Positions 8,522 to 18,090 of a stretch of DNA of 64,000 bases are shown in pieces. Below the pieces are notes generated by a model. That model did not search any database and was not told where the DNA came from. It saw only the letters and a list, made by a program, of their open reading frames with translations. The stretch comes from Maridesulfovibrio bastinii DSM 16055 (GTDB lineage Bacteria > Desulfobacterota > Desulfovibrionia > Desulfovibrionales > Desulfovibrionaceae), in the NCBI RefSeq assembly GCF_000429985.1, contig NZ_AUCX01000020.1:1-64000 (forward strand). The letters are read 5' to 3'. Within the stretch, counting starts at the first letter, position 1; each line of letters begins with the position of its first letter. The position numbers were made by a program, and so were the translations under genes.

Positions 8522-9823
8522 TTATACCAAAGTGATAAGGTCGTAGTCGGTACAGTCGTCAACTTCGGCTTCCACAATCATTCCCGGTGAAAGTTCGGGG
8601 CCGTCCTCAGGTGAGCTGACGTAGGTGATTCCATCAACTTCAGGAGCCTGAAACCATACTCTGCCGGTAAACAGCCCGTCCCATTCATCGTGTGGTTTTT
8701 CCACCAGAACCTGAACTTTTCTGCCTATATTTTCTTCCATAAGCTCATGGCTTATATCACTCTGGAGCGCCATTACGGCCTCGCGTCTTTCTTCTTTTAT
8801 TTCATCAGGAAGCTGCTCAAGTTCTGCCGCCGGTGTGCCTTCTTCAGCCTGATATGCAAAAACACCGAGATGGTGAAAGCGGGTTTCTTCTACAAAATCC
8901 ATCAGGGTTTTAAAATGCTCTTCTGTTTCTCCGGGGTAACCGACAATTATGGTTGTGCGCAGGACGGCCTCAGGAATATGCTTTCTGACACGTTCTATGA
9001 CCTTGCGGGGATTATGGGCAAAGGGACGTCCCATTGATGAGAGTATCTCAGGGTGTGCATGCTGAAGCGGAATATCAAAATACGGGAGTAGAGGGCGTCC
9101 GGCCCCGGCCATAAAGGAGAGGAATGAGTCTGTCAGTCCTGCTGGATAGAGATACATTAACCTCATCCATTCAAGACGGTCTATTTTCATCAGCTCCTCA
9201 ATAAGGGGCCGTATGGCTGTGCCGTCGTCAAGATCGCAACCGTAGGCAGTGGAGTCCTGTCCGACAAGAACCAGCTCCGGTATTCCTCCGGCAACAATTG
9301 TTTTTGCTTCCTCGACAAGAGCAGGAATGGGCCGGGAAATATGCGGTCCTCTGATGGATGGAATAGTACAGAAGCTGCATGAGTGCGAGCAGCCTTCACT
9401 TATTTTTAAATAGGCATAGGATGGCCCGGTGCTTATTCTGCGGTATGTTGCTGCGTTAAAATCTCTGCCAAGGGCTTTTGAAATAATTTCAGGCCATAAA
9501 TCAACCCTGTCGGTTGTAAGCCATAAATCAACTTCAGGGAGGTCTTCGTTAAGTTCTCCATATCTGCTGACCATACATCCGGTTACAGCGAGCAACGGTT
9601 TTTGGGGAAGTCCTGAAATTTCTTCTGCAGCGTCCAGAATCGCCTGTACGGATTCTTCCACTGCGGGGCGGATGAAACCACAGGTATTGATCAGAATAAG
9701 ATCAGCTTCTTCAGTTCGTTCTGCCGGAACCATATCTGAACCGAGCGCGCCCAGCATTCTTTCGGTATCGACCCGGTTTTTGGGGCATCCCAGACTTATT
9801 GTAAAAACTTTTATTTTTTTCAT
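8522..9823 (-). CDS. rimO: Ribosomal protein S12 methylthiotransferase
   Basis: The 433-residue protein has the three-part methylthiotransferase plan. An N-terminal UPF0004 domain carries its cluster Cys in ISLGCPKNRVDTE, INTCGF and VTGCMVSRYGE. The radical-SAM core has CSHSCSFCTIPSIRG (about 145-159), and a C-terminal TRAM domain is present. It methylthiolates an Asp of ribosomal protein S12. The CxxxCxxC pattern with PSIRG and the short length favour RimO over MiaB. It is monocistronic. Confidence 0.93.
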   Translation of the reverse strand: MKKIKVFTISLGCPKNRVDTERMLGALGSDMVPAERTEEADLILINTCGFIRPAVEESVQAILDAAEEISGLPQKPLLAVTGCMVSRYGELNEDLPEVDLWLTTDRVDLWPEIISKALGRDFNAATYRRISTGPSYAYLKISEGCSHSCSFCTIPSIRGPHISRPIPALVEEAKTIVAGGIPELVLVGQDSTAYGCDLDDGTAIRPLIEELMKIDRLEWMRLMYLYPAGLTDSFLSFMAGAGRPLLPYFDIPLQHAHPEILSSMGRPFAHNPRKVIERVRKHIPEAVLRTTIIVGYPGETEEHFKTLMDFVEETRFHHLGVFAYQAEEGTPAAELEQLPDEIKEERREAVMALQSDISHELMEENIGRKVQVLVEKPHDEWDGLFTGRVWFQAPEVDGITYVSSPEDGPELSPGMIVEAEVDDCTDYDLITLV

Positions 9824-10232
9824 ATATTAATCCTGAATTATTGGTATTGGACTGTACAGGTCGAGCCTGTTCCGGCATGGATAACTGATTCTTTTTATGC
9901 TGTCCGCTCCTTTTTTATGCCCTTCGGAGCTGGTTCAGATTGTAACTCATGGATGCGTTTTTAAAAATTGAATTGCGTTATAGTTTTAAATGATTGATGA
10001 ATTTTTGAACATGTTTGAATTACCGAACATTTCTCAGGCTTTATTTTTATATGCTTTGAGGCTTCGGTTGCGCAAATAGATTCGACCTTGTATTAGTTTG
10101 AATACTAATTAATTATGTTTTTGTTGCGTGATTTTCGGCTTGAAATTTTAGTTATGAAAGTTGAATTCGCGTTAGTTTGTAACTTCAGAGAATATGAAAG
10201 CAGCATAATTGTTGTATGATATGGGGGCTTTT
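9824..10232. other. Intergenic region between divergent rimO and rdgB
   Basis: About 400 AT-rich bases with no ORF, tRNA or strong hairpin that I can support. It should hold the divergent promoters of both genes. A loose TGTTT-N8-GAACA near 10012-10029 was not accepted as an operator. Confidence 0.4.
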
Positions 10233-10862
10233 GTGGAATCAGTAGTACTGGCCACCAGAAATAAAGGTAAAATTGCAGAATTCAATATCCTGCTTAAGGA
10301 TTTTGGTCTCAAAGTAATAGGTTTGGATGAATTCCCGGAAATAGGTGAAATCCCTGAACCGGGCGAAACTTTCCTCGAAAATTCAATAATCAAAGCCCAG
10401 ACAGTGGCCAATGCCACCGGGCTTGTCGCCGTTGCCGATGATTCAGGGCTTGAGGTTGATTATCTTGACGGTGCTCCCGGAGTTTACTCTGCTCGCTACA
10501 GCGGGGAAGGACCGGACGGAGAGGGAGCTACTCCTGAAAAAAATAATGCCAAGCTTTTGCAGGCACTGGAAGGTATTCCTGAACAGGATCGTAAAGCCCG
10601 GTTTGTCTGTGTGATGGTTGCTGCCACTCCTGATAATATCCGTATCCAAAGCCGTGGCGAATGGGAAGGCCGTATCGCTTTTGAGCTGTCAGGGCGGGAA
10701 GGCTTCGGCTATGATCCACTGTTCTTTGATCCTGAGCTGGGATGCGTGGCGGCTGAAATGAGTCGTGAAAAAAAGAATTCCCGTTCCCATCGTGGAAAAG
10801 CTCTGCGCGCTTTGATGGAGCAGTGGCCTGATTTTTGGAAAAAAGCATCACAGAAAAGTTAA
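10233..10862 (+). CDS. rdgB: Non-canonical purine NTP pyrophosphatase (RdgB/HAM1)
   Basis: About 209 residues. VVLATRNKGKIAEF at the N terminus, VADDSGLEVDYLDGAPGVYSARYSG (catalytic Asp and metal Asp) and GREGFGYDPLFFDPE define the HAM1 family. It hydrolyses dITP/XTP to the monophosphate to cleanse the nucleotide pool. I place the start at GTG 10233, five bases after GGGGG, because homologues begin right at that point. TTG 10209 or ATG 10221 would add a non-homologous leader. It lies 59 bases upstream of glmS in the same direction. Confidence 0.9.
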   Translation: MESVVLATRNKGKIAEFNILLKDFGLKVIGLDEFPEIGEIPEPGETFLENSIIKAQTVANATGLVAVADDSGLEVDYLDGAPGVYSARYSGEGPDGEGATPEKNNAKLLQALEGIPEQDRKARFVCVMVAATPDNIRIQSRGEWEGRIAFELSGREGFGYDPLFFDPELGCVAAEMSREKKNSRSHRGKALRALMEQWPDFWKKASQKS

Positions 10863-10921
10863 ATTTCATTTCCCACAAAGCGGGCGAAGTCAGGCCTGCG
10901 CTGTAACAGGAGATATTAAAT

Positions 10922-12745
10922 ATGTGTGGAATTATCGGTTATGCCGGCCATCGTCCGGCTGTGCCTCTTATTGTTGAAGGTTTGAGAAGGCTTGAGTACC
11001 GCGGGTATGATTCCGCAGGTGTGGCAACTGTTGTCAACCATGATATAGAACTTGTTAGAGCCGAAGGTAAATTATCGGCCCTTGAGCAGAAACTTTCTGA
11101 AAAAAATTTAATTAATTCCACAAGTGGAATCGGCCACACAAGATGGGCCACCCACGGTATTCCTGTTGAACGTAATGCTCATCCCCATCTGGATCAGGAA
11201 GGCCGTCTTGCCATGATCCATAATGGAATTATTGAAAATTATCAGTCGATTAAAGAAGACCTTTTGAAGAAGGGATATAAATTCCGTTCTGAGACTGATT
11301 CAGAAGTCCTTATCAACCTTATTGCCGAAGGCCGCAAAGAGCACCCTGATATGCTTGAGGCCATTTCATGGGCTTTAAAGCAGGTTGAGGGAGCTTACTC
11401 AATTGCAATCATAGATGTTGAAAGTCCCGGAACAGTGTATGCCGCCCGTGTTTCCAGCCCTCTGGTAATGGGTATAGGGGTAGGTGAAAACTTTATTGCT
11501 TCTGATATTCCGGCTTTCCTTCCATATACCCGCGAAGTTGTTTTTATTGAAGATGGTGAACTTTTAAGGATTACCGCCTCGTCATGGGATGTTTTCAAAT
11601 CAGACACCCTTGAACCGGTTGAAAAAGAAATCAACACAATCAATTGGGATGTTCAGTCCGCTCAGAAAGGCGGCTACAAGCATTTTATGATCAAGGAAAT
11701 ATTTGAACAGCCCAAGGTTATTTTTGATTGCCTTGCCGGGCGTGTTGATCTGGCAAACAATAAAGTCGATCTGCCGGAGCTGGACGATATGGAAGCCCCG
11801 AAGCGACTGCATATTGTTGCCTGCGGTACATCCTATCATGCCGGATTGTGGGGTAAATATCTGCTGGAGAAGTGGGCCAAAATCCCTGTTGATGTGGAGA
11901 TCGCTTCAGAGTTTCGCTATCGTGATCCCCTGCTTGATCCTGACGGTGTGGTTCTGGCTATCAGCCAGTCCGGTGAAACAGCTGATACCCTTGCCGGGAT
12001 AAAGCTGGCTAAAGAAAAAGGACTGCCGGTAATCGGACTTTGCAATGTTGTTGGATCAAGTATCTCCCGTGAGTCGGATCATGTGCTCTATACACAGGCC
12101 GGCCCGGAGGTCAGTGTTGCTTCCACTAAGGCTATGTGCAGCCAGCTTACAGTTCTGATGCTTTTGGCTTTCTACTGGAGCAAACGTAAAGGCATTCACG
12201 ATACCAAGCAGTTTGCAGAATTCCTGCAGGATTTAAAGAGTCTTCCTTCTGTTCTGGAATCAGCCCTGCCTGCAATGCGTGACCGGGCTAAAGTTCTTGG
12301 CAGAAAGTATGCTGATGCCAGCAGTTTTATGTTTCTTGGGCGCGGTCCATACTTCCCGCTCGCTCTGGAAGGAGCTCTTAAACTTAAGGAAATTTCATAC
12401 ATTCATGCCGAGGGATATGCTTCAGGAGAAATGAAACATGGTCCTATCGCTCTTATTGATCAGAAATTCCCGACATTTGCCATAGCCCTTAATGATGATC
12501 TTTTTCCCAAAGTAAAATCCAACCTCATTGAAGTACAGGCCAGAGGCGGGCATATCATTGCCCTGACCAACCCCGGCACTGACCTTGAGGTTGAACATGA
12601 ATGGACACTCCCGGAAGTCTCCGGCCCGTTGAACGTGTTCATGGTTCTGCCGGCATTACAGCTCTTCTCATACGAAACCGCAGACTACCTGGGCAAAGAT
12701 GTAGATCAGCCCCGTAATCTGGCTAAGAGTGTTACTGTGGAATAG
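10922..12745 (+). CDS. glmS: Glutamine--fructose-6-phosphate aminotransferase (isomerizing)
   Basis: The 607-residue protein starts MCGIIGYAG with the N-terminal nucleophile Cys of the class II glutaminase domain (1-240). Further motifs are RRLEYRGYDSAG, GHTRWATHG and HNGIIEN. Two SIS sugar-isomerase domains follow (CGTSYHAG; AEGYASGEMKHGPIALI), and it ends with LAKSVTVE. It makes glucosamine 6-phosphate for murein and LPS. I looked for a glmS ribozyme in the 59-base leader and saw none. It may be co-transcribed with rdgB. Confidence 0.96.
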   Translation: MCGIIGYAGHRPAVPLIVEGLRRLEYRGYDSAGVATVVNHDIELVRAEGKLSALEQKLSEKNLINSTSGIGHTRWATHGIPVERNAHPHLDQEGRLAMIHNGIIENYQSIKEDLLKKGYKFRSETDSEVLINLIAEGRKEHPDMLEAISWALKQVEGAYSIAIIDVESPGTVYAARVSSPLVMGIGVGENFIASDIPAFLPYTREVVFIEDGELLRITASSWDVFKSDTLEPVEKEINTINWDVQSAQKGGYKHFMIKEIFEQPKVIFDCLAGRVDLANNKVDLPELDDMEAPKRLHIVACGTSYHAGLWGKYLLEKWAKIPVDVEIASEFRYRDPLLDPDGVVLAISQSGETADTLAGIKLAKEKGLPVIGLCNVVGSSISRESDHVLYTQAGPEVSVASTKAMCSQLTVLMLLAFYWSKRKGIHDTKQFAEFLQDLKSLPSVLESALPAMRDRAKVLGRKYADASSFMFLGRGPYFPLALEGALKLKEISYIHAEGYASGEMKHGPIALIDQKFPTFAIALNDDLFPKVKSNLIEVQARGGHIIALTNPGTDLEVEHEWTLPEVSGPLNVFMVLPALQLFSYETADYLGKDVDQPRNLAKSVTVE

Positions 12746-12899
12746 GACTTTTGCTGTTAGACAGGAGAGTAAGACTCAAGGCGCGTATCCATATGTCAGA
12801 AATGAAAGGTGCTTTACTGAAGGGGTAAATCTATATCCTTTTAGAAGGTAATACTTAAATTTGGTTCCAAAATCAGAATAAAGGAAATAACTAAATCAA

Positions 12900-13358
12900 A
12901 TGGAAATTTCCGCTTGGCAAACATGGCTCGCGGTTATGATTGTAATGGCCGGTCTGGAGTTGCAGGCGCCCGGTATTGTCCTAATCTTCTTTGCGATAGG
13001 GGCAGCGCTGGTCTCTGCCATTACTTTCATTGTTCGGGTCAGTGTGCCGGAACAAATCCTGATATTCATCGTAGTGTCCGTACTTTCACTCGTCTTTTTT
13101 AGAAACATTTTGAAAAAAAAGATTAATGTTTCAGGAGAAAAAGAGCAAAGTGGCTTGGATATTCAGGATAAAATTAACTCCTTTGCTGTTGTTCATAAAG
13201 ATATTCCGGAAATCGGCATAGGCAGGATAAAATTTAGGGGATCATTTTGGGATGCTAAATCCCTGGATGGTCAGTCTTTCAAAAAAGATGAACAGGTCAA
13301 AATTGTAGATGTGGACAAGGATAATAAGGCCTGTTTTATCGTAACCTCAACCAATTAA
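12900..13358 (+). CDS. NfeD family membrane protein
   Basis: The 152-residue protein has two to three membrane helices in the first 75 residues (WLAVMIVMAGLELQAPGI; ILIFIVVSVLSLVFF). A small OB-fold NfeD domain follows with GIGRIKFRGSFWDAKS. Short NfeD proteins of this type are partners of SPFH proteins and occur next to them, as here (15 bases upstream of an SPFH gene). The exact role, in membrane-domain organisation or protease regulation, is unsettled. Confidence 0.8.
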   Translation: MEISAWQTWLAVMIVMAGLELQAPGIVLIFFAIGAALVSAITFIVRVSVPEQILIFIVVSVLSLVFFRNILKKKINVSGEKEQSGLDIQDKINSFAVVHKDIPEIGIGRIKFRGSFWDAKSLDGQSFKKDEQVKIVDVDKDNKACFIVTSTN

Positions 13359-13372
13359 GTTTAAGGCTAAGT

Positions 13373-14404
13373 ATGTTTGATTATATTTATTACAATCTTT
13401 TTACGACATCATCTCTTATTAACATCGCTCTGCTGATTCTAGTTATATATATTTTAAAAGGTTCAATTAGAATTGTTCCTCAAAAAAGAGAATATATAGT
13501 TGAACGACTTGGTAAATACCAAACCACACTAGGAGCCGGCTTCCATTTTACCATTCCGTTTGTAGATAAGGTTGCTTATCAATTCAGTCTTAAAGAGGAG
13601 GCTGTAGACACTAATCCTCAAGACTGCATTACATCTGATAATGTCGGAGTGCGTGTAGATGGTCTTATCTTTGTGCAGGTTGTAGATAGCCGTAAAGCGG
13701 CCTATGGAATAGATAATTATAGGTATGCTGCATCTCAGCTGGCTCAAACCTCTCTAAGGTCATGTATAGGTAAGCTTGCTTTGGATAAAACCTTTGAAGA
13801 GCGGGTAGCTATTAATACTCAAGTAGTAGAGGCTATTGATGAAGCCGCATCGGAATGGGGTATTAAGGTTTTGCGCTATGAGATAAAAGATATCATACCT
13901 CCTGAAAGTATCAAGCAGGCGATGGAAAAACAAGTTACCGCAGAACGGCAAAAACGTGCCGCAATCGCCCAGAGTGAAGGAGATAAACAGGCCAAAATCA
14001 ACCGGGCAGAAGCATCCAAACAGGATGATGTCCTCCGGTCCCAAGGTGAAAAGGAAAAGCGTATCAATGAGGCTCAGGGACAAGCAGAAGCCATCCAGTT
14101 GGTTGCCTCGGCAACTGCAAACGGAATCCGTGAAGTTGCCGAAGCGCTGAACGGAAAAGGTGGCTATGATGCGGCACAGTTGGATGTGGCTAAAAAGTAT
14201 GTAGAGTCTTTTGGAAATCTTGCTCAGAAAAGTACTACAGTTCTTCTTCCTGCCGACCCCGGTAATGTGAGTGCAATGGTTGCTACAGCTATGCAGGCTT
14301 TCAAGGCTTCGACACGTTCAGATTCATCTGAAGACTCTCCAGCTGAGGAAGAAAATTTTATCATTACCCCGGAAGGTATGGACTCTTCTTCATTTAACTC
14401 CTGA
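13373..14404 (+). CDS. SPFH/Band 7 membrane protein (QmcA/stomatin-like)
   Basis: The 343-residue protein has one N-terminal membrane helix (about 12-30). The Band 7 domain (IVPQKREYIVERLGKYQTTLGAGFHFTIPF) follows, then an Ala/Glu/Lys-rich coiled coil (about 185-260) and a disordered acidic tail. It likely forms oligomeric membrane microdomains together with the NfeD protein encoded immediately upstream. The pair is followed by a terminator. Confidence 0.88.
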   Translation: MFDYIYYNLFTTSSLINIALLILVIYILKGSIRIVPQKREYIVERLGKYQTTLGAGFHFTIPFVDKVAYQFSLKEEAVDTNPQDCITSDNVGVRVDGLIFVQVVDSRKAAYGIDNYRYAASQLAQTSLRSCIGKLALDKTFEERVAINTQVVEAIDEAASEWGIKVLRYEIKDIIPPESIKQAMEKQVTAERQKRAAIAQSEGDKQAKINRAEASKQDDVLRSQGEKEKRINEAQGQAEAIQLVASATANGIREVAEALNGKGGYDAAQLDVAKKYVESFGNLAQKSTTVLLPADPGNVSAMVATAMQAFKASTRSDSSEDSPAEEENFIITPEGMDSSSFNS

Positions 14405-14510
14405 TATCCTTGCTACTTTGTATCGAAAGATAAAGAATGGTTTTAGATAAAAGAGTTTCCTACACTTAGAAGCAGCTAAAATAACTGCCGGATATTAAAA
14501 TTACCAATCA

Positions 14511-14560
14511 AAGCCGCCCCTGCAAGACCTGAATATGGTTCTACTGGGGCGGTTTTTTTA
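14511..14560 (+). terminator. Rho-independent terminator of the NfeD/SPFH operon
   Basis: CCGCCCC (14514-14520) pairs with GGGGCGG (14546-14552), and seven T residues follow. The internal GACCTGAATATGGTTCTACT resembles the loops of the terminators at 15864 and 19655, so it is a more diverged member of the same repeated element. Confidence 0.85.
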
Positions 14561-14660
14561 TGGATTCTCTATATTGTGGTTAACGACAGAAGAGTTGTTA
14601 CCTAATTCGGTATTTTTTGCGTGTTGAACTCTTGCTCCTTAGGCAACAACAGGATAGGCA

Positions 14661-15749
14661 ATGCTGCACCTAACGACATTAATAACCAGTCCTGTTGCTT
14701 CAATGAATAAAGATATCAATTTTGATTTTTCCAGACTGAGGGATCAGTTAAACACTCCTATTGTCATTGGTGGTAAAACCATTTCCAACCGGTTGTGGTT
14801 GTCACCCATGGCCGGGCTAACTCATAGTGCTTTTCGAAAAGTTCTTGCTCACTATGGTTCCTGTGGGCTGGCCTTCACTGAAATGTGCAACGCCAAGGCT
14901 GTGCCGACTGAGAATCCGCGTGTTTCACCGGTATTCAAGTGGCAGGAAGAAGAGTTGCCCAGTCTTGTCTGCCAACTGGCCGGAAGTTCCGCAGAGGAAC
15001 TGGTGATTGCTGCAAAGCGTGTGCAGAGAGAAGGATTTTTCGGTGTGGATATCAACATGGGCTGCTCGGCGCGTGGAATGATTAAGCGCGAGGCCGGAGC
15101 TGCCTTGTTGAAGACACCTGACAAAGCTGTGAAATTGGCAGAGGCTGTGCGGAAGGCTGTTTCCATACCGGTTTTTGTAAAATTTCGTACAGGATGGTCC
15201 AGAGATATTGCCCCTGCTGTCGCTTTAGCTAAAAGACTTGAGGCCGCAGGAGTTGACTGCCTTGTTTTTCATCCTCGAGTTGCGCCGGATAAGCGCACCC
15301 GCCCACCTATTATCGATCATATCCGTTCAATCAAAGAAGCTGTTTCCATTCCAGTTTTTGGCAATGGTAATGTAACAACCCCGCAGCACTGTCAGGATAT
15401 GCTGGATACAACAGGATGCAGCGGTGTTTCAGTAGGGCGTATGGCTATAGCCAAGCCCTGGCTTTTTGCGCAATGGCTAGCAGGGGACACACCTGACGAG
15501 AATGTTTTTCAGGAGTATGTCCTACGCATGGCTCAAGCGTTGGAAGAGGACTTCGACCCCATCAGAGCAATCAAGCGCTTTCAGATGTTCATGGTTTATT
15601 TTGCGGCCAATTTTCGTTTTGGTCATCGACTGCAAGCAGTTTTCAGCACTGCTAAAAATATTAATGATGTCAGGATGCTGGCGAAAGAACATATCAAGCC
15701 GGACATGCCCTTGAATGTGACGCCCAACATGAGTTTATTAAGTTTTTAA
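14661..15749 (+). CDS. tRNA-dihydrouridine synthase family protein
   Basis: The 362-residue protein has a TIM-barrel Dus domain. WLSPMAGLTHSAFRK opens the barrel, VDINMGCSARGMIKREAG carries the catalytic Cys, and VFGNGNVTTP and SVGRMAIAKPW bind FMN/phosphate. It reduces uridine in the tRNA D-loop. The usual GCP motif is GCS here, and the paralogue (A, B or C) cannot be assigned. The start has AGGATAGGCA upstream. ATG at codon 15 is the alternative. Confidence 0.85.
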   Translation: MLHLTTLITSPVASMNKDINFDFSRLRDQLNTPIVIGGKTISNRLWLSPMAGLTHSAFRKVLAHYGSCGLAFTEMCNAKAVPTENPRVSPVFKWQEEELPSLVCQLAGSSAEELVIAAKRVQREGFFGVDINMGCSARGMIKREAGAALLKTPDKAVKLAEAVRKAVSIPVFVKFRTGWSRDIAPAVALAKRLEAAGVDCLVFHPRVAPDKRTRPPIIDHIRSIKEAVSIPVFGNGNVTTPQHCQDMLDTTGCSGVSVGRMAIAKPWLFAQWLAGDTPDENVFQEYVLRMAQALEEDFDPIRAIKRFQMFMVYFAANFRFGHRLQAVFSTAKNINDVRMLAKEHIKPDMPLNVTPNMSLLSF

Positions 15750-16234
15750 ACTACGTTTAGGCACTGGAGCATAAGGGCTCTAATTCTTTTACTCTTTGCT
15801 AAACATTATGACTCTCGGACATTAGAAGCTGATAAATTTTACCAGAAAATAAAATTATGCATCAAAACCGCTTCTTTGGGATCAGAATAGGTCCTGTGGG
15901 AGCGGTTTTTTTATTAAGCTGAAAAAATAATTCAGAGTATTGTAGAGTCTTTTGCGGCTGTCTAATTGTAGTGGGATTGTCAGTAAATAATATTTAATTT
16001 TAACACACCCTTGCTGTTGATAATTGATATAGTTATAGCTGGGCATCTGTAAGAATAAATGTTGTCAGGATCGTAGATGAAATTTTATGGTCCAGCGGAT
16101 ATCTGGTTTTCTATTTTAGTGCTTTTTACCATGCAATCGGCAGAGCTGATTACGTGATATGCTTTGAATAGGAATTTCAGTTGAGTTTAATGCACAGCTT
16201 TGTTTACATGCAGCTGTTTAAATAAGGAGATATC
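15750..16234. other. 485-base intergenic region before the TAXI-domain gene
   Basis: It holds the terminator at 15864-15914 and then about 320 AT-rich bases with no ORF I can support. The promoter of the 16235 operon should lie here. A ribosome site AAGGAG occurs at about 16222-16227, just before the next start. Confidence 0.5.
15864..15914 (+). terminator. Terminator, copy 1 of a repeated element
   Basis: AAAACCGCT pairs with AGCGGTTTT, and an inner GGGATC/GGTCC stem pairs too. A T tract follows. It differs by only about two bases from the terminator at 19655-19704. Both differences lie in stem positions and keep pairing through wobble. Confidence 0.85.
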
Positions 16235-18088
16235 ATGTTCACACGGAACAAAATAATAATAATTATTCTTCTGCTTGCCATGGCTGTTCTGGCCAGTGGG
16301 TTTGCAGACAGTGCGGAAGCACGTCGTTCCAGCCGGTCCCGTTCCTATAGTTCCCGCTCTTATAGTTCCTCCCATTCATCTTATAGCAAAAGTTCCAAAT
16401 CATTGTGGGGAAAACGCAGCGGCGGTGGAATTTTCGGCTCGTCCCAGTCAAAAGCAAAGTCCAGTTCCGGTTATTCCAAAAAAAGTTATAGCGGAACTTC
16501 CAGCCAGAAAAATTCTGCCGGCTACAGCAAAAAAAGTCCCGCAAAAACTACCTCACAAAAGTCCAGCTCCGGCTATTCCAAAAAAAGCTATAGTGGGACT
16601 TCCAGCCAGAAAAGTTCTGCTGGTTACGGCAAGAAAAGCCCCGCAAACACTGCGACACAAAAATCCAGCTCCGGTTATTCCAAATCTTCAAAAAATCGTA
16701 ATACCCAGAATTTTAATAGAAGAAGCAGTTTTGATACCGGTATTTCAAAGTCTAACAACAAGCGGACCTCTAAATCGTCTTTAGCCGCATATAAAGCACA
16801 AAATTCAAAGTTCAGTAAGCCGGCTTCCAAGCCTTCCAATAACTACAAAAAAAGCAAAATTTATCAGGAAGCAAGACCCCGCTCCAAGGCCGGATATGAC
16901 GATTACTATGAAAATCGTAACCATTACTATATCAACCACGACTGGAGAGCTCCCAACTGGGCGTATTATTCCAGACCTTCATTCGGTATGTGGGATGCCA
17001 TGTTCTGGTGGATGATTTTAGATAATTATAATCGCAGAGATTATGCTTATTCTGCCTACCACCATGCAAATGATCCCGGATATCAGGAATGGCATAGAGA
17101 AGCCGAGTCCCTTGCAAGGGATAATGCGGAGCTTAGAGCAGAGCTGAATGGTCTGGACAGGGAAGTTGCCGGATTCAGCGGACCTCGTGATCCGGGTTAT
17201 CTTCCGGATGATGTCCCGGCAGAAGTCGCTTTATCTGCGGATGTAATTGCAGCAAAAAATAAAGAGAAACCTGTTCTGCGCTGGGCTACAGCTTCAAAAT
17301 TAGGGAACTATCAGGCTTTCGCTGATATTGTTAAAGAATTCGTACCTAATATTGACATAAAAACAGTAAATACCGCAGGTTCTATGGAGAATCTCCGCCT
17401 TTTACTTACTGGCGCAGTGGATGCTGCAATGGTCCAGTCAGATGCCTTTGATATTTATCTGAAACAATTCCCCAATAAAAGATTATTTTCCGAACAGGCA
17501 GAAATTTTTCCTGAAGTTGTGCAGATGATTGTTAACCGGAAATCAGGAATTGATAGCGTAAAGGATATTGATTCAGATAATATTTTGTATATTGGTCCCA
17601 AGAATTCCGGTACATCGCTGACATGGAAAGGGTTCTGCTATCAGGATGAAAAATACAGCCGTATCAAAACAGAAAATCTGTCCTATGCGGAAGCTCTTAA
17701 ACGGGTCAACTCGAATCCAAATGCGGCTATGATCTTTGTAGCAAGCCTTAATTCCGAGCTGATTAAATCTGCTGATGCTCTTGCCGCCAGAAGTGATAAC
17801 CTCAAACTGGTTCCAGTGGACGATTGGGATTTTAATGACGCCAAAGATTCAAACGGGAATACCATTTATCATTTTGTTGATATTCCTGAGGGTACATATC
17901 CCAATCTGCAACGCGGTATGCTCTGGGGGACTAATAAAGTTGAAACCCTTGCCGTTAAAGCCATTCTGGTTGTGCGTAGCGAATGGGTGCATAAATATGG
18001 TGCCCCAGTTATGGATACGTTAAGCTTTGGTATAATTCAGGCAAAGCCGATGATGCTCCGTCGTATCAATGGGCAAAATTTGAGGTAA
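16235..18088 (+). CDS. Exported Ser/Lys-rich repeat protein with TAXI-type solute-binding domain
   Basis: The 617-residue protein has a signal peptide ending at about AEA29. A Ser/Tyr/Lys-rich low-complexity region (30-210) with 34-residue tandem repeats follows. Next come a Trp/Tyr-rich patch (WRAPNWAYYSRPSFGMWDAMFWW) and a short coiled coil. The C-terminal ~270 residues resemble TRAP-TAXI/NMT1 periplasmic binding domains (TASKLGNYQAFADIV, TAGSMENLRLLLTGAVDAAMVQSDAFDIY, GPKNSGTS). Unlike TAXI receptors it has the long repeat region and no TRAP permease gene beside it. It is followed after two bases by the DUF2491 gene, so they form one operon. The function is unknown; an envelope ligand sensor is one possibility. 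Confidence 0.65.
   Translation: MFTRNKIIIIILLLAMAVLASGFADSAEARRSSRSRSYSSRSYSSSHSSYSKSSKSLWGKRSGGGIFGSSQSKAKSSSGYSKKSYSGTSSQKNSAGYSKKSPAKTTSQKSSSGYSKKSYSGTSSQKSSAGYGKKSPANTATQKSSSGYSKSSKNRNTQNFNRRSSFDTGISKSNNKRTSKSSLAAYKAQNSKFSKPASKPSNNYKKSKIYQEARPRSKAGYDDYYENRNHYYINHDWRAPNWAYYSRPSFGMWDAMFWWMILDNYNRRDYAYSAYHHANDPGYQEWHREAESLARDNAELRAELNGLDREVAGFSGPRDPGYLPDDVPAEVALSADVIAAKNKEKPVLRWATASKLGNYQAFADIVKEFVPNIDIKTVNTAGSMENLRLLLTGAVDAAMVQSDAFDIYLKQFPNKRLFSEQAEIFPEVVQMIVNRKSGIDSVKDIDSDNILYIGPKNSGTSLTWKGFCYQDEKYSRIKTENLSYAEALKRVNSNPNAAMIFVASLNSELIKSADALAARSDNLKLVPVDDWDFNDAKDSNGNTIYHFVDIPEGTYPNLQRGMLWGTNKVETLAVKAILVVRSEWVHKYGAPVMDTLSFGIIQAKPMMLRRINGQNLR
16457..16690 (+). repeat. In-gene tandem repeat, 102-bp unit, 2.3 copies
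   Basis: Units begin at 16457, 16559 and 16661 (the last is partial). Each encodes 34 residues of the form KSSSGYSKKSYSGTSSQ followed by K(N/S)SAGY(S/G)KKSPA. Each unit is itself built of two similar 17-residue halves. Confidence 0.9.
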
Positions 18089-18090
18089 TT

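Noticed and set aside
10012-10029. TGTTT-N8-GAACA upstream of rdgB as another AcoR site
   Set aside because: The half-site has a mismatch, the spacer is eight rather than seven, and no sigma-54 promoter follows.
10863-10921. glmS ribozyme in the leader
   Set aside because: The 59-base gap is too short and shows none of the expected stems.
16457-16690. Direct repeats as a CRISPR array
   Set aside because: The 102-base units are contiguous, coding and in frame, with no unique spacers.
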